DNA of 64,000 nt from Haemophilus haemolyticus_M (lineage in GTDB: Bacteria > Pseudomonadota > Gammaproteobacteria > Enterobacterales > Pasteurellaceae): the NCBI RefSeq assembly GCF_003490935.1, contig NZ_QQGD01000001.1, forward strand, positions 310,001 to 374,000, in the 5' to 3' direction. The notes beneath the pieces were generated by a model. The model was not told where the DNA came from, ran no database searches, and was given only the letters and a program-made list of their open reading frames with translations. The position numbers were made by a program, and so were the translations under genes. Below, piece after piece: positions 37,123 to 45,336 of the stretch. Within the stretch, counting starts at the first letter, position 1, and every line of letters begins with the position of its first letter.

Positions 37123-37150
37123 ATGTGTGGGTGGTGTACCATTCACACAT
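37123..37150 (+). promoter_or_regulatory. Leader hairpin before ybeD
   Basis: ATGTGTGGGTGG (37123-37134) pairs with CCATTCACACAT (37139-37150) around a TGTA loop, counting two G-U pairs, giving a 12-bp RNA stem. A T-rich stretch follows, so it may be a terminator of dacA or a leader structure of ybeD, whose ATG is 23 bases downstream. Confidence 0.6.
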
Positions 37151-37173
37151 CATTTTTATTATTGGGAAATAAT

Positions 37174-37452
37174 ATGACAACAGAAAACGATTACGCAAAA
37201 CTTAAAGAATTAATGGAATTTCCAGCAAAAATGACATTTAAAGTTGCTGGAATTAATCGCGAGGGGTTAGCGCAAGATCTAATTCAGGTCGTCCAAAAAT
37301 ATGTTAAAGGCGATTATATTCCTAAGGAAAAACGGAGTAGTAAAGGTACCTATAATTCGGTTTCAATCGACATTATTGCTGAAAACTTTGAGCAGGTAGA
37401 AACACTTTATAAAGAACTTGCTAAAGTTGAAGGCGTAAAAATGGTTATCTAG
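37174..37452 (+). CDS. ybeD: YbeD/DUF493 family protein
   Basis: Small (92 residues) cytosolic protein with a ferredoxin-like ACT-type fold in E. coli; the function is unclear, though it sits with lipoylation genes. The start ATG at 37174 has GGGA upstream. Conserved stretches are LKELMEFPAKMTFKVAG and SSKGTYNSVSIDI. It ends 1 base before lipB. Confidence 0.93.
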   Translation: MTTENDYAKLKELMEFPAKMTFKVAGINREGLAQDLIQVVQKYVKGDYIPKEKRSSKGTYNSVSIDIIAENFEQVETLYKELAKVEGVKMVI

Positions 37453-37453
37453 C

Positions 37454-38092
37454 ATGAATAATTCCCTTATTGTTCGTCAGTTAGGGTTGCAAGATTATCA
37501 AGAAATTTGGCATAAAATGCAGAATTTCACAGATAGTCGCACAGCGGAAACGCAAGACGAAATTTGGTTGGTGCAACATCCTCCTGTATTTACCCAAGGG
37601 CAAGCAGGTAAACCAGAGCATCTTTTACAACGTAGTGAAATACCTGTGGTGCAGTCGGATCGTGGCGGGCAAATAACCTATCATGCACCCGGTCAGCAAG
37701 TGATGTATGTACTCATTGATATTAAGCGTCATGAGAATTTAAATGTGCGTCAATTAGTGACCGCACTTGAGCAAACGGTGGTAAAAACCTTATCTGAATA
37801 TGGTATTGAAAGTTATCCAAAACCTGATGCCCCAGGCGTGTATGTGGATGGGAAAAAGATTTGTTCTCTTGGACTGCGTATTCGTCGTGGTTGCTCCTTT
37901 CACGGGTTAGCATTGAATATCAATATGGATCTGAACCCATTTCATTATATTAATCCATGCGGCTATGCCAGTCTTGAAATGTGTCAATTAGCGGATTTTG
38001 TTAATCAAGATGAAGCTAATTGCGATAAGGTTTCACCAAAATTAATTAAACACTTTGCCGAGCTTTTAGGCTATAATGTAACAAATTTGTAA
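37454..38092 (+). CDS. lipB: Octanoyl-[ACP]:protein N-octanoyltransferase LipB
   Basis: Moves octanoate from ACP to lipoyl domains, the first step of protein lipoylation. The 212 residues match. Motifs RGGQITYHAPGQQVMYVLID (near 73), the Lys in KKICSLGLRI, and the Cys in INPCGYASLEMCQL (near 172) form the active site. It starts right after ybeD. Confidence 0.96.
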   Translation: MNNSLIVRQLGLQDYQEIWHKMQNFTDSRTAETQDEIWLVQHPPVFTQGQAGKPEHLLQRSEIPVVQSDRGGQITYHAPGQQVMYVLIDIKRHENLNVRQLVTALEQTVVKTLSEYGIESYPKPDAPGVYVDGKKICSLGLRIRRGCSFHGLALNINMDLNPFHYINPCGYASLEMCQLADFVNQDEANCDKVSPKLIKHFAELLGYNVTNL

Positions 38093-38104
38093 TATTTAAT
38101 GATC

Positions 38105-38129
38105 AAAAATGCCCTGTTTGGGCATTTTT
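38105..38129 (+). terminator. Hairpin between lipB and lipA
   Basis: AAAAATGCCC (38105-38114) and GGGCATTTTT (38120-38129) form a 10-bp stem with a 5-base loop ending in a T-run: an intrinsic terminator 14 bases before the lipA ATG. It may partly uncouple lipA from lipB. Confidence 0.82.
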
Positions 38130-38143
38130 ATTTAGGAACGCTT

Positions 38144-39106
38144 ATGTCAACGCCTTTCAAAATGGAACGCGGTGTAAAATATCGCGATGCGGCAAAAACG
38201 TCGATTATTCCAGTAAAAAATATTGATCCAAACCAAGAGCTATTGAAAAAGCCCGAATGGATGAAAATTAAACTTCCGGCAAATTCACTTAAAATTGAAA
38301 GCATCAAAAATGGAATGCGTCGTCATGGTTTACATTCCGTTTGTGAAGAAGCATCTTGTCCAAATTTACACGAATGTTTTAATCATGGAACAGCAACTTT
38401 TATGATTTTAGGCGCAATTTGTACGCGCCGTTGCCCGTTCTGTGATGTTGCGCATGGGAAACCATTACCGCCCGATCCTGAAGAGCCACAAAAATTAGCT
38501 GAAACTATCCAAGATATGAAACTTAAATATGTGGTGATTACATCGGTGGATCGTGATGATTTGCCTGATCGTGGCGCAGGTCATTTTGCAGAATGTGTAA
38601 AAGCTGTGCGTGAGCTTAATCCTAATATTAAGATTGAAATTTTAGTACCTGATTTCCGTGGTCGTATTACACAGGCATTGGAAAAATTAAAAGATAATCC
38701 GCCAGATGTCTTTAACCATAATTTAGAAAACGTACCGCGCCTGTACAAAGAGATTCGTCCTGGAGCAGATTACGAATGGTCACTTAAATTATTGCGCGAA
38801 TTTAAAGAAATGTTCCCGAATATCCCAACTAAATCTGGTTTAATGGTGGGATTAGGTGAAACTAATGAAGAGATTTTACAAGTCATGCAAGATTTACGTG
38901 ATAACGGTGTGACAATGCTCACATTGGGGCAATATCTTCAACCTAGCCGTCATCATTTGCCGGTTGCGCGTTATGTTCCGCCTGCTGAATTTGATGAATT
39001 CCGAGAAAAAGCCAATAAAATGGGCTTTGAACATGCGGCTTGTGGACCATTTGTTCGCTCTTCTTATCACGCTGATTTACAAGCCAGTGGCGGGTTAGTG
39101 AAATAA
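38144..39106 (+). CDS. lipA: Lipoyl synthase
   Basis: Radical SAM enzyme that inserts two sulfurs into octanoyl-lipoyl domains. It has 320 residues from the ATG at 38144, which has AGGA upstream; the earlier in-frame ATG at 38099 lies across the hairpin and was rejected. Auxiliary cluster cysteines are 67, 72 and 78 (CEEASCPNLHEC); the radical SAM cluster is 93, 97 and 100 (CTRRCPFC). A conserved RSSYHAD ends the protein. Confidence 0.97.
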   Translation: MSTPFKMERGVKYRDAAKTSIIPVKNIDPNQELLKKPEWMKIKLPANSLKIESIKNGMRRHGLHSVCEEASCPNLHECFNHGTATFMILGAICTRRCPFCDVAHGKPLPPDPEEPQKLAETIQDMKLKYVVITSVDRDDLPDRGAGHFAECVKAVRELNPNIKIEILVPDFRGRITQALEKLKDNPPDVFNHNLENVPRLYKEIRPGADYEWSLKLLREFKEMFPNIPTKSGLMVGLGETNEEILQVMQDLRDNGVTMLTLGQYLQPSRHHLPVARYVPPAEFDEFREKANKMGFEHAACGPFVRSSYHADLQASGGLVK

Positions 39107-39125
39107 TTTAAAACTGCTCTGAATT

Positions 39126-39167
39126 AAACCGCACTTTTTGCTTGTCACGAAAGTGCGGTTTATTTTT
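39126..39167 (+). terminator. USS-pair terminator after lipA
   Basis: AAACCGCACTTT and AAAGTGCGGTTT make a 12-bp stem, followed by TATTTTT. Further T-runs follow before miaB. From memory, Rd carries citrate lyase genes between lipA and miaB; here only about 170 bases separate them. Confidence 0.88.
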
Positions 39168-39276
39168 GATGTTTTTTTTCACCGAATATTTACTAGCCAG
39201 AATTATTGCAAGCCTGTAAAATAGCCGACCGCTTTATTTGACTAATTATTTATAACACCTGACGATATTGTAGAAA

Positions 39277-40701
39277 ATGACTCAAAAATTACATATTAAA
39301 ACTTGGGGCTGCCAGATGAATGAATACGATTCATCTAAAATGGCCGATCTTTTATTAAGTACTCATGGACTAGAACTTACCGAAATTCCTGAAGAAGCAG
39401 ACGTATTATTATTGAATACCTGTTCTATTCGTGAAAAAGCACAAGAAAAAGTGTTCCACCAACTTGGGCGTTGGAAAGAATTAAAGAAAAATAATCCAAA
39501 TTTAGTGATTGGCGTGGGTGGCTGTGTGGCCTCTCAAGAAGGGGAACATATTCGTCATCGTGCGCCTTATGTCGATATTATTTTTGGTCCGCAAACTTTG
39601 CACCGCCTACCTGAAATGATTAACCAAATTCGTGGTGGTAAGAGCTCAGTTGTAGATGTAAGTTTCCCTGAAATTGAGAAATTTGACCGCTTACCTGAAC
39701 CTCGTGCAGAAGGTCCAACGGCATTTGTTTCGATTATGGAAGGCTGTAATAAATACTGTACTTTCTGTGTTGTACCTTATACACGCGGAGAAGAAGTCAG
39801 CCGTCCTGTGGATGATGTCTTATTTGAAATTGCGCAACTTGCGGATCAAGGTGTGCGTGAGGTCAATCTACTTGGTCAAAATGTAAATGCTTATCGTGGG
39901 CCGACACATGATGGTCAAATTTGTAGCTTTGCTGAATTGCTTCGTCTTGTCGCATCAATTGATGGTATTGACCGTTTACGTTTCACAACTAGTCATCCAA
40001 TAGAATTTACAGATGATATTATTGATGTATATCGTGATACGCCTGAATTGGTGAGTTTCTTACATCTTCCAGTCCAAGCAGGTTCTGACCGTGTATTAAC
40101 GATGATGAAACGTGGCCATACAGCATTAGAATATAAATCTATTATTCGCAAACTTCGTGCTGTGCGCCCTGATATTCAAATTAGCTCAGACTTTATTGTT
40201 GGTTTCCCAGGTGAAACGGCTGAAGATTTTGAGCAAACTATGAATTTGATTGCACAAGTGAACTTTGATATGAGCTTCAGTTTTGTGTATTCTGCCCGAC
40301 CAGGTACGCCTGCTGCAGATATGCCAGATGATGTAACGGAAGATGAAAAGAAACAGCGTCTTTATGTGTTACAAGAGCGTATTAATCAACAAGCCGCACA
40401 ATTTAGCCGCCGTATGCTTGGCACAGAACAACGCGTGTTAGTTGAAGGGCCATCGAAGAAAGACATTATGGAATTGACGGGACGTACTGAAACGAATCGT
40501 ATTGTCAATTTCCAAGGTTCTCCAGAAATGATTGGTAAATTTGTGGATGTGAAAATCACTGATGTTTATACTAATTCTCTACGTGGTGAAGTGGTGCGTA
40601 CTGAAGATGAAATGGGATTACGTATTGCGCAATCTCCACAAGAAGTGATGAATCGCACACGTAAAGAAGATGAATTAGGTGTAGGGCGTTACCACGGCTA
40701 A
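39277..40701 (+). CDS. miaB: tRNA-2-methylthio-N6-dimethylallyladenosine synthase
   Basis: Radical SAM methylthiotransferase that completes ms2i6A37 on tRNA after MiaA (2701). It has 474 residues. The N-terminal UPF0004 domain has WGCQMNEYDS, LNTCSIREKA and GGCVASQEGE cysteines; the radical SAM site is GCNKYCTFCVVPY near 156-168; a TRAM domain closes the protein near 380-445. Confidence 0.97.
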   Translation: MTQKLHIKTWGCQMNEYDSSKMADLLLSTHGLELTEIPEEADVLLLNTCSIREKAQEKVFHQLGRWKELKKNNPNLVIGVGGCVASQEGEHIRHRAPYVDIIFGPQTLHRLPEMINQIRGGKSSVVDVSFPEIEKFDRLPEPRAEGPTAFVSIMEGCNKYCTFCVVPYTRGEEVSRPVDDVLFEIAQLADQGVREVNLLGQNVNAYRGPTHDGQICSFAELLRLVASIDGIDRLRFTTSHPIEFTDDIIDVYRDTPELVSFLHLPVQAGSDRVLTMMKRGHTALEYKSIIRKLRAVRPDIQISSDFIVGFPGETAEDFEQTMNLIAQVNFDMSFSFVYSARPGTPAADMPDDVTEDEKKQRLYVLQERINQQAAQFSRRMLGTEQRVLVEGPSKKDIMELTGRTETNRIVNFQGSPEMIGKFVDVKITDVYTNSLRGEVVRTEDEMGLRIAQSPQEVMNRTRKEDELGVGRYHG

Positions 40702-40720
40702 TTGAAATTTTGAAATATTT

Positions 40721-40758
40721 AACCGCACTTTGAGAAATTAAAGTGCGGTTATTTTTTT
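40721..40758. terminator. USS-pair terminator, miaB/ung convergence
   Basis: AACCGCACTTT and AAAGTGCGGTT make an 11-bp stem with an 8-base loop and a run of seven T after it. It sits between the convergent miaB and ung. Confidence 0.9.
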
Positions 40759-40771
40759 AGAGATATATGGT

Positions 40772-41431
40772 TTAGATTTGCCAATCAATTGGTTTCATTC
40801 CATTGCTTTCCAAATATGAATTTGTTTTGGAAAAATGATGACAGCCAAAGAAACCACGATGGGCTGAAAGTGGGGAAGGGTGTGGAGCCGTTAAAACAAG
40901 GTGACGAGTGCGGTCAATAATTTGCCCTTTTTTTTGTGCGTGACTGCCCCAAAGTAAAAACACGAGTTTTTCACGATATTCATTAAGAGCCGTAATAACA
41001 CGATCAGTAAACGTTTCCCAGCCGAAATTAGCATGTGAATGTGCCATCCCACGTTCTACGGTAAGCACTGTGTTGAGCAGCAATACTCCTTGTTCTGCCC
41101 ATTTGACTAAATAACCATGAGATGGCATTTGAAATCCAGAAATATCTTGTGTGAGTTCTTTATACATATTTAATAGGGAAGGGGGAATGGCGACTTCAGG
41201 TTTTACTGAAAAAGCTAATCCATGAGCTTGGTTTGGACCATGATATGGATCTTGACCTAAGATTACCACTTTTACATCTTCAAAAGCGGTATATTTGAAT
41301 GCGTTAAATACATCTTCTTGTCGGGGATAAATCGTTTTCCCGCTTGCTCTTGCAAGATGAACCTGTTGTAGTGCGTGTTGAAAGTAAGGTTGTTCTTTTT
41401 CTTTTCCGATAACATCTGTCCAGGTTTTCAT
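40772..41431 (-). CDS. ung: Uracil-DNA glycosylase
   Basis: Cuts uracil out of DNA. The 219 residues match family 1. The catalytic Asp61 lies in GQDPYHGPNQAHGLAFS; the HPSPLSAHRGFFG motif near 184 holds the catalytic His. It is divergent from grcA. Confidence 0.97.
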   Translation of the reverse strand: MKTWTDVIGKEKEQPYFQHALQQVHLARASGKTIYPRQEDVFNAFKYTAFEDVKVVILGQDPYHGPNQAHGLAFSVKPEVAIPPSLLNMYKELTQDISGFQMPSHGYLVKWAEQGVLLLNTVLTVERGMAHSHANFGWETFTDRVITALNEYREKLVFLLWGSHAQKKGQIIDRTRHLVLTAPHPSPLSAHRGFFGCHHFSKTNSYLESNGMKPIDWQI

Positions 41432-41554
41432 TATTTTGATCCTATTAATAAGTTTGCTCTTATTATAAACAAAAAGCTTAAGTCAATAAAAAGTTTAAAA
41501 GGTTAAATTAATGTTAAATTATTTTGGGTAAATAGCTATATAAATGAGCAAAGT

Positions 41555-41568
41555 TTAATTTAGATCAA
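41555..41568 (+). promoter_or_regulatory. FNR-like site upstream of grcA
   Basis: TTAAT-TTAG-ATCAA matches the FNR palindrome TTGAT-N4-ATCAA in nine of ten positions. A GATAAC (-10-like) lies at 41591-41596, so the site could sit near -41.5 of that promoter. In E. coli, yfiD (grcA) is FNR-activated. Confidence 0.6.
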
Positions 41569-41619
41569 GTTTGTAAAATTATCCTAAAAAGATAACCTGT
41601 TCTTTATCAAAAAAATCCA

Positions 41620-41646
41620 AAATAATTTGAAATCTTCAAATTATTT
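41620..41646 (+). repeat. 12-bp perfect inverted repeat upstream of grcA
   Basis: AAATAATTTGAA and TTCAAATTATTT surround ATC. The repeat overlaps the -35 box (TTGATA, 41645-41650) of a second candidate promoter. It has TTGA and TCAA half-sites one base closer than in an FNR box, so it may be an operator for another factor or a leader hairpin. Confidence 0.7.
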
Positions 41647-41672
41647 GATAAAATTTGTACAGTTTCTATGAT
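41645..41672 (+). promoter_or_regulatory. Sigma-70 type promoter of grcA
   Basis: TTGATA (41645-41650), a 16-base spacer and TATGAT (41667-41672) lie 28 bases before the ATG; a strong GGAGG ribosome site follows. Confidence 0.6.
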
Positions 41673-41699
41673 TATTCTAATGCCAATTAGGAGGCTATT

Positions 41700-42083
41700 A
41701 TGATTAAAGGTATTCAAATTACTCAAGCGGCAAATGACAATTTGCTTAATTCATTCTGGTTATTAGACAGCGAAAAAAATGAAGCGCGTTGCTTATGTGC
41801 AAAAGGCGAATTCGCTGAAGACCAAGTTGTTGCAGTTAGCGAATTAGGTCAAATCGAATACCGTGAATTACCAGTAAACGTAGCGCCAACTGTTAAAGTT
41901 GAAGGTGGCCAACACTTAAACGTAAATGTATTACGTCGTGAAACTTTAGAAGATGCGGTAAACAATCCAGATAAATATCCACAATTAACTATCCGTGTTT
42001 CTGGTTACGCAGTACGTTTCAACTCTTTAACGCCAGAACAACAACGCGACGTTATCACTCGTACTTTCACTGAAAGCCTATAA
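41700..42083 (+). CDS. grcA: Autonomous glycyl radical cofactor GrcA
   Basis: Spare glycyl radical domain that restores oxygen-cleaved pyruvate formate-lyase. The 127 residues and the radical Gly102 (RVSGYAVRFNSL) match E. coli YfiD. The C-terminal half mirrors the PflB end, and VEGGQHLNVNVLRRETLEDA is conserved. An FNR-like site upstream and the formate genes elsewhere fit anaerobic formate metabolism. A GGAGG ribosome site precedes it. Confidence 0.96.
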   Translation: MIKGIQITQAANDNLLNSFWLLDSEKNEARCLCAKGEFAEDQVVAVSELGQIEYRELPVNVAPTVKVEGGQHLNVNVLRRETLEDAVNNPDKYPQLTIRVSGYAVRFNSLTPEQQRDVITRTFTESL

Positions 42084-42104
42084 TTTCAGTTTGAATGAAA
42101 AAAG

Positions 42105-42134
42105 AAACCTCGAAGTTATTCGGGGTTTTGTTTT
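42105..42134 (+). terminator. Terminator after grcA
   Basis: AACCTCGAA, loop GTTA, TTCGGGGTT (one T-G pair), then TTGTTTT form an intrinsic terminator. Confidence 0.85.
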
Positions 42135-42216
42135 ATCTAAAAGTTCTGAAAATTTGACCGCACTTTCGTTTTATTTTGTGTAAAATAACCTAATGTTTTT
42201 ACACAAAGAGGTATTT

Positions 42217-42816
42217 ATGAAAAAGTTATTTTTTAGTGGTCTAGTTCTTGCCTTAGTAGGTTGTTCATCAACTCCATCAAACCTAACGAAACAAGATTTT
42301 GTGGGAGAATGGTCTTGCTCAATCAAATATGAAGATATTGGAGTGGGAACTATTGATCTAATTTATCTTAAATCTGACGGTTCTCTTAAAGATGAGAATT
42401 TCATTTTTGATCATAGCTTAAGTAAATATGGTGAATTACCAATTAAAGACTATTTCTCTTCACCATTAACATATTTAACTATTAGTAATGGCACTTGGAG
42501 TTTTAATGATAATTATTTGATATACAAATTAAGAAAACAAAGTGCACACCGTTTAATTTATCCTGATATATTTGAGAAAATACAACGGATAAAGAGCTTA
42601 AAGAACATTGAGCAAAGTGCTTTTAGCCTTTATTCAGACAATATTGGTAAAGAGGATAGTATCGAGTTGAGGGTAACTAAATTCTCAAGAGATAGATTCA
42701 CGGTAGTTCAGCATTTTACTAAAACATACGACGGCGAGTGTGTACGTAAAGATAAGGCTGATAATAAATTTAATGGCTTTTTAGAGGCTCTTAAACTAAT
42801 ATTTAAAGTCAAGTAA
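42217..42816 (+). CDS. Hypothetical lipoprotein with a lipocalin-like start
   Basis: I do not recognise this family. The ATG at 42217 has AGAGG at good spacing and gives 199 residues. A lipoprotein signal peptide ends in the lipobox LVGC, so Cys near residue 15 should be lipidated. The mature part begins KQDFVGEWSCSI, a pattern seen in small lipocalin-like beta-barrels; this is only a suggestion. It is Lys/Asp/Phe-rich, and GC is low. It stands alone between terminators and meets a second lipoprotein gene head-on. Confidence 0.7.
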   Translation: MKKLFFSGLVLALVGCSSTPSNLTKQDFVGEWSCSIKYEDIGVGTIDLIYLKSDGSLKDENFIFDHSLSKYGELPIKDYFSSPLTYLTISNGTWSFNDNYLIYKLRKQSAHRLIYPDIFEKIQRIKSLKNIEQSAFSLYSDNIGKEDSIELRVTKFSRDRFTVVQHFTKTYDGECVRKDKADNKFNGFLEALKLIFKVK

Positions 42817-42817
42817 T

Positions 42818-42846
42818 GTAACCGCCTCTTAATAAGAGGCGGTTAC
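42818..42846. terminator. Perfect palindrome between two convergent lipoprotein genes
   Basis: GTAACCGCCTCTT and AAGAGGCGGTTAC surround AAT: 13-bp perfect arms. There is no T-run, so its terminator role is inferred from its place between convergent genes. Confidence 0.6.
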
Positions 42847-42849
42847 ATA

Positions 42850-43362
42850 TTAATGTTTAGTTTCTGATTGTTTTTCTAAATTTTTCTGCATTTCGATGAG
42901 TGCATTTTCTTTTTCTCCAAATTTTTTTCCAGCATATTGGCAAACTGTTGCTGATATGAGAGATAAAAGAGAGGTATTTTGCATTTCTATTTTTTCTGCC
43001 TTTTCGGGGATGTCAAAAAGTTTTTCACCTTGAGCAAAGAACTGGGTATATACTTCAAACTGATTGTTTGCGCTGAGTATAGCCGTCTTATCTGCACAAT
43101 TTACCTTTGTTAGTTTTTTCATCGACGTGCCTTTTAGAGCTCGATCAGATGAGCTTATATTGGTTATCAAATAGTATGACAGCTCATTGGAGTTATCAGA
43201 ATTAACACGGATGCTTGATTTATCTAGATAAATAGGATTTTGGCCATTTAGCACTTTTAAGTATCTATCTTGTTGCTGTAATTCTTGATTTTGTAATAGT
43301 TTTGGTTGTGAACAACCAATACAAAACAAGCTGATTAATGTGAGAGTTACAAATCTTTTCAT
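42850..43362 (-). CDS. Protein E-like surface lipoprotein
   Basis: A 170-residue lipoprotein (lipobox LFCIGC, Cys17). The mature region resembles the H. influenzae adhesin protein E as I remember it: IYLDKSSIRV parallels YYIDSESIWV; VNCADKTAIL parallels LNCANYHLTQ; TVCQYAGKKFG parallels IICANYGKAFS. This includes the two cysteines that form the disulfide of protein E. Protein E binds vitronectin and laminin; whether this paralog does is unknown. A basic, Glu/Lys-rich tail follows the domain. A GGATCC-containing upstream region has no clear operon partner. Confidence 0.65.
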   Translation of the reverse strand: MKRFVTLTLISLFCIGCSQPKLLQNQELQQQDRYLKVLNGQNPIYLDKSSIRVNSDNSNELSYYLITNISSSDRALKGTSMKKLTKVNCADKTAILSANNQFEVYTQFFAQGEKLFDIPEKAEKIEMQNTSLLSLISATVCQYAGKKFGEKENALIEMQKNLEKQSETKH

Positions 43363-43531
43363 AGGATCCTCTAGGGATATGGGAATTGATTGAGCTATAT
43401 TGGGGATTATAGAATTAATTTTTAAATAAAAAACTCATCACACTCATCCTTTTATTTTCTAGCGATTTCCACGCTTTTCAGGTACAATTTGGCAGTTAAA
43501 TTTATTGATTTTTTGAGAAAAACTATCTTTT

Positions 43532-45328
43532 ATGAAGAATATTCGTAACTTTTCTATTATTGCCCATATTGACCACGGTAAATCGACGCTTTCTGACCGT
43601 TTGATTCAAACTTGTGGTGGCCTTTCGGATCGTGAAATGGAAGCGCAAGTGCTCGATTCAATGGATCTTGAGCGTGAGCGTGGAATTACCATCAAAGCAC
43701 AAAGTGTTACTTTAAATTATAAAGCCAAAGATGGCGAAACTTATCAATTAAACTTTATCGATACACCAGGACACGTGGACTTTTCCTATGAGGTATCTCG
43801 CTCTCTTGCTGCTTGTGAAGGGGCATTGTTAGTTGTGGATGCAGGACAAGGTGTAGAAGCACAAACCTTGGCAAACTGTTATACCGCAATCGAAATGGAT
43901 TTAGAAGTAGTACCGATTTTAAATAAAATCGACTTGCCAGCCGCAGATCCCGAACGCGTAGCTGAAGAAATTGAAGATATTGTTGGAATTGATGCGATGG
44001 AAGCGGTTCGATGCTCTGCTAAAACGGGTGTAGGTATCGAAGATGTATTAGAAGAAATCGTTGCAAAAATTCCAGCACCGGAAGGCGATCCTAATGCGCC
44101 ATTACAAGCATTGATTATTGATTCTTGGTTCGATAACTATTTGGGCGTGGTGTCTTTAGTGCGTATTAAAAACGGGGTATTACGTAAAGGCGATAAAATT
44201 AAAGTGATGTCTACAGGACAAGCTTACAATGTAGATCGTTTAGGGATTTTCACGCCAAAACAAGAGGATACTACCATTTTAGAATGCGGTGAAGTTGGTT
44301 GGGTAGTTTGTGCGATTAAAGATATTTTAGGGGCACCAGTTGGGGATACTTTAACTCTTCAACATAATCCCGCAACTGAGGTTTTACCAGGCTTTAAAAA
44401 AGTAAAACCGCAAGTGTATGCAGGCCTTTTCCCCGTTAGCTCAGATGATTATGAAGCATTTCGTGATGCGTTGAGTAAATTGAGCTTAAATGATGCTTCA
44501 CTTTTCTATGAGCCAGAAACTTCAACCGCACTTGGCTTTGGTTTCCGTTGTGGTTTCCTTGGTCTTTTGCACATGGAAATCATTCAAGAGCGTCTAGAGC
44601 GTGAGTATGATTTAGATCTTATTACTACTGCGCCAACGGTAATTTACGAAGTGCAATTAACGAATGGTGATGTTGTTTACGTCGATAGTCCATCGAAATT
44701 GCCTCCGCTTAATAATATTGCTGAAATCCGTGAGCCGATTGCTGAATGTAATATGTTAGTGCCGCAAGAATATTTAGGTAACGTCATTACACTTTGTGTG
44801 GAAAAACGTGGCGTGCAAACCAATATGGTATATCACGGTAATCAAATTGCGCTGACTTATGAGATTCCAATGGGCGAAGTTGTTCTAGACTTCTTTGATC
44901 GTTTAAAATCAACATCGCGTGGTTATGCTTCGTTAGATTACGGTTTCAAACGTTTCCAAGCTGCAGATATGGTTCGCGTAGATATTATGATTAACAGTGA
45001 ACGAGTAGATGCTTTGGCTTTAATCGTTCATAAAGATAATTCACAATATCGTGGTCGTGAATTGGTTGAAAAAATGCGTGAGCTGATTCCACGTCAACAA
45101 TTTGATATCGCGATTCAAGCAGCGATTGGAAACCATATTATTGCGCGTTCAACCGTAAAACAATTACGTAAAAACGTATTAGCAAAATGTTATGGTGGCG
45201 ACGTGAGCCGTAAGAAAAAACTCTTACAGAAACAGAAAGAAGGTAAAAAACGTATGAAGTCTTTGGGTAACGTAGAAGTACCACAAGAAGCGTTTTTAGC
45301 AATTTTACATGTAGGAAAAGATAAATAA
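43532..45328 (+). CDS. lepA: Elongation factor 4 (LepA)
   Basis: Ribosome-associated GTPase that acts on stalled or initiating ribosomes. It has 598 residues. G1 IAHIDHGKSTLSDRL (near 9), G2 region ERGITIKAQ, G3 DTPGHVDF (near 77), G4 NKIDLP (near 131). The LepA C-terminal domain is present, with the basic tail SRKKKLLQKQKEGKKRMK. It precedes lepB by 8 bases, a conserved pair. Confidence 0.97.
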   Translation: MKNIRNFSIIAHIDHGKSTLSDRLIQTCGGLSDREMEAQVLDSMDLERERGITIKAQSVTLNYKAKDGETYQLNFIDTPGHVDFSYEVSRSLAACEGALLVVDAGQGVEAQTLANCYTAIEMDLEVVPILNKIDLPAADPERVAEEIEDIVGIDAMEAVRCSAKTGVGIEDVLEEIVAKIPAPEGDPNAPLQALIIDSWFDNYLGVVSLVRIKNGVLRKGDKIKVMSTGQAYNVDRLGIFTPKQEDTTILECGEVGWVVCAIKDILGAPVGDTLTLQHNPATEVLPGFKKVKPQVYAGLFPVSSDDYEAFRDALSKLSLNDASLFYEPETSTALGFGFRCGFLGLLHMEIIQERLEREYDLDLITTAPTVIYEVQLTNGDVVYVDSPSKLPPLNNIAEIREPIAECNMLVPQEYLGNVITLCVEKRGVQTNMVYHGNQIALTYEIPMGEVVLDFFDRLKSTSRGYASLDYGFKRFQAADMVRVDIMINSERVDALALIVHKDNSQYRGRELVEKMRELIPRQQFDIAIQAAIGNHIIARSTVKQLRKNVLAKCYGGDVSRKKKLLQKQKEGKKRMKSLGNVEVPQEAFLAILHVGKDK

Positions 45329-45336
45329 GGGAAATT

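Noticed and set aside
38099..38143. Upstream ATG for lipA
   Set aside because: It would translate through the terminator hairpin; the ATG at 38144 has AGGA and the family length.
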